Shown here: positions 63,531 through 64,000 of the stretch, in pieces
Position numbering within the stretch: position 1 is the stretch's first letter
Layout of the letters: each line of letters opens with the position of its first letter
Assembly (NCBI RefSeq): GCF_039533685.1
Contig: NZ_BAAATZ010000034.1
Coordinates: 248,001-312,000 of the forward strand
Direction of reading: 5' to 3'
Length of the DNA: 64,000 nucleotides
Origin: Actinocorallia aurantiaca
Lineage (GTDB): Bacteria; Actinomycetota; Actinomycetes; Streptosporangiales; Streptosporangiaceae
Notes under the pieces: generated by a model
The model's database searches: none
What the model saw: only the letters and a program-made list of their open reading frames with translations
What the model was told of the DNA's origin: nothing
Position numbers and translations under genes: made by a program

Positions 63531-64000
63531 ATGAAAGTTCGGATCGGGTATGCGCCGGGGGCCAGGGAGCCGCAGCGGGAGGACTTCACCGCGCTGGTGA
63601 CGGGGCTGGAGCGGCTGGGGTTCGACTCGCTGTGGGTGACGGAGAGGGCGACCGGGATCGGCGGGGATCCGGTGGCGCTGCTGGCGCACGCGGGGGCGGT
63701 GACGTCGCGGATCAAGCTGGGGACGGCGGTGATGACGCTTCCCGGCAGGCGGCCGGCGCTGCTCGCGCAGCAGCTCGCCACCCTCGACCGGTTGGCGGGC
63801 GGGAGGCTGCTTCCCGCGTTCGGGCTGGGGCAGCGGCGGGAGGCTGAACATCAGGCGTTCGGGGTGCGGCGTGAGGAGCGGGTGGCGTTGTTCGAGGAGC
63901 TGCTGCCGTTGCTGCGGCGCTTCTGGGCGGAGGACGCCGTCACCCATCACGGGGAGCGGTTCCACTTCGACGGGCTGAACGTGCTTCCCAAACCGGTCAA
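63531..64000 (+). CDS. LLM-class (luciferase-like) flavin/F420 oxidoreductase, cut by window edge
   Basis: 156 residues visible. It starts 'KVRIGYAPGAREPQREDFTA', with 'GLERLGFDSLWVTERATGIG', 'RIKLGTAVMTLPGRRPALLA' and 'LLPAFGLGQRREAEHQAFGV', the TIM-barrel pattern of bacterial luciferase-like enzymes. Many actinobacterial members use F420. The reaction is unknown. GAAGG lies close before the ATG, and a TAGCGT seven bases upstream hints at a leaderless transcript. The end is beyond the window. Confidence 0.88.
   Translation, partial: MKVRIGYAPGAREPQREDFTALVTGLERLGFDSLWVTERATGIGGDPVALLAHAGAVTSRIKLGTAVMTLPGRRPALLAQQLATLDRLAGGRLLPAFGLGQRREAEHQAFGVRREERVALFEELLPLLRRFWAEDAVTHHGERFHFDGLNVLPKPV

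Noticed and set aside
1..64000. CRISPR arrays, tRNA or rRNA genes, phage structural genes, plasmid origin
   Set aside because: No regularly spaced repeats, cloverleaf, conserved rRNA sequence or phage-type gene order was seen on either strand.

Overview
The window is very GC-rich, with strong G/C preference at third codon positions. It carries an XRE-DUF5753 regulator, a decayed DUF397 gene, a mycofactocin-type MftG/MftR pair, an F420/luciferase-like oxidoreductase, a LivH-LivM fusion, many TetR, LysR and MerR regulators, and several apparently leaderless genes. This points to a soil actinomycete of the Streptosporangiales/Thermomonosporaceae kind (Actinomadura-like). That placement is inferred from gene content; no rRNA is present to prove it. 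I saw no rRNA, tRNA, CRISPR array or replication origin.

Layout. 1-9.6 kb: a carboxymuconolactone-decarboxylase (CMD) family gene runs leftward off the edge. Divergent from it is a tightly coupled operon of a branched-chain-amino-acid-type ABC importer, two small unknown proteins, an enoyl-CoA hydratase and an acyl-CoA dehydrogenase, closed by a terminator and followed by a TetR gene. This looks like an uptake-plus-beta-oxidation unit. 9.7-14.4 kb: convergent mftG and mftR, then a PA14-containing GH3 beta-glucosidase. 14.5-21.9 kb: DUF5753 regulator; an ArsR/SRPBCC/DHFR-like operon; an FUSC exporter divergent from a LysR; a second, paralogous LysR; and an acyl-CoA thioesterase with a DUF427 protein. 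22-25.7 kb: histidine kinase, response regulator, [3Fe-4S] ferredoxin and cytochrome P450. 25.9-31 kb: DUF202 pair, methyltransferase, secreted and lipoproteins, and a beta-solenoid-like protein. 31-36 kb: epoxide hydrolase/WYL regulator pair, degenerate erythromycin-esterase-like gene, RidA/TetR pair. 36-41 kb: secreted lipase with a leader ORF, lipoprotein, membrane protein, alpha/beta hydrolase, HTH protein and MazG-like gene sharing one symmetric promoter region. 41-46.7 kb: Tat-exported BBE-type oxidase, methyltransferase, diiron-like hydrolase, frameshifted HATPase and DUF397 remnants, MerR. 46.8-55.3 kb: AAA-nuclease fusion, APH kinase, LysR/hemerythrin locus, ECF41-type sigma factor with CMD partner, secreted repeat protein, DEDDh exonuclease. 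55.4-56.2 kb: dead IS5-family element. 56.5-64 kb: imine-reductase-like gene/TetR, hydrolase/TetR, two SDRs, KhtTU-type antiporter, LLM oxidoreductase (cut by the edge).

What stands out is the regulatory DNA. A 15-bp element (GAGAATG-N-CATTCTC and near copies) recurs upstream of the CMD gene/importer operon, the DUF427-thioesterase pair and the secreted lipase, suggesting a local acyl/lipid regulon. Two MerR-type promoters (19-bp spacer, ATG six bases after the -10) drive the esterase-like gene and the MerR gene. A 42-bp nested palindrome serves the HTH/MazG pair, an ECF41-type promoter precedes its own sigma gene, and perfect or near-perfect operators lie between several regulator/enzyme pairs.
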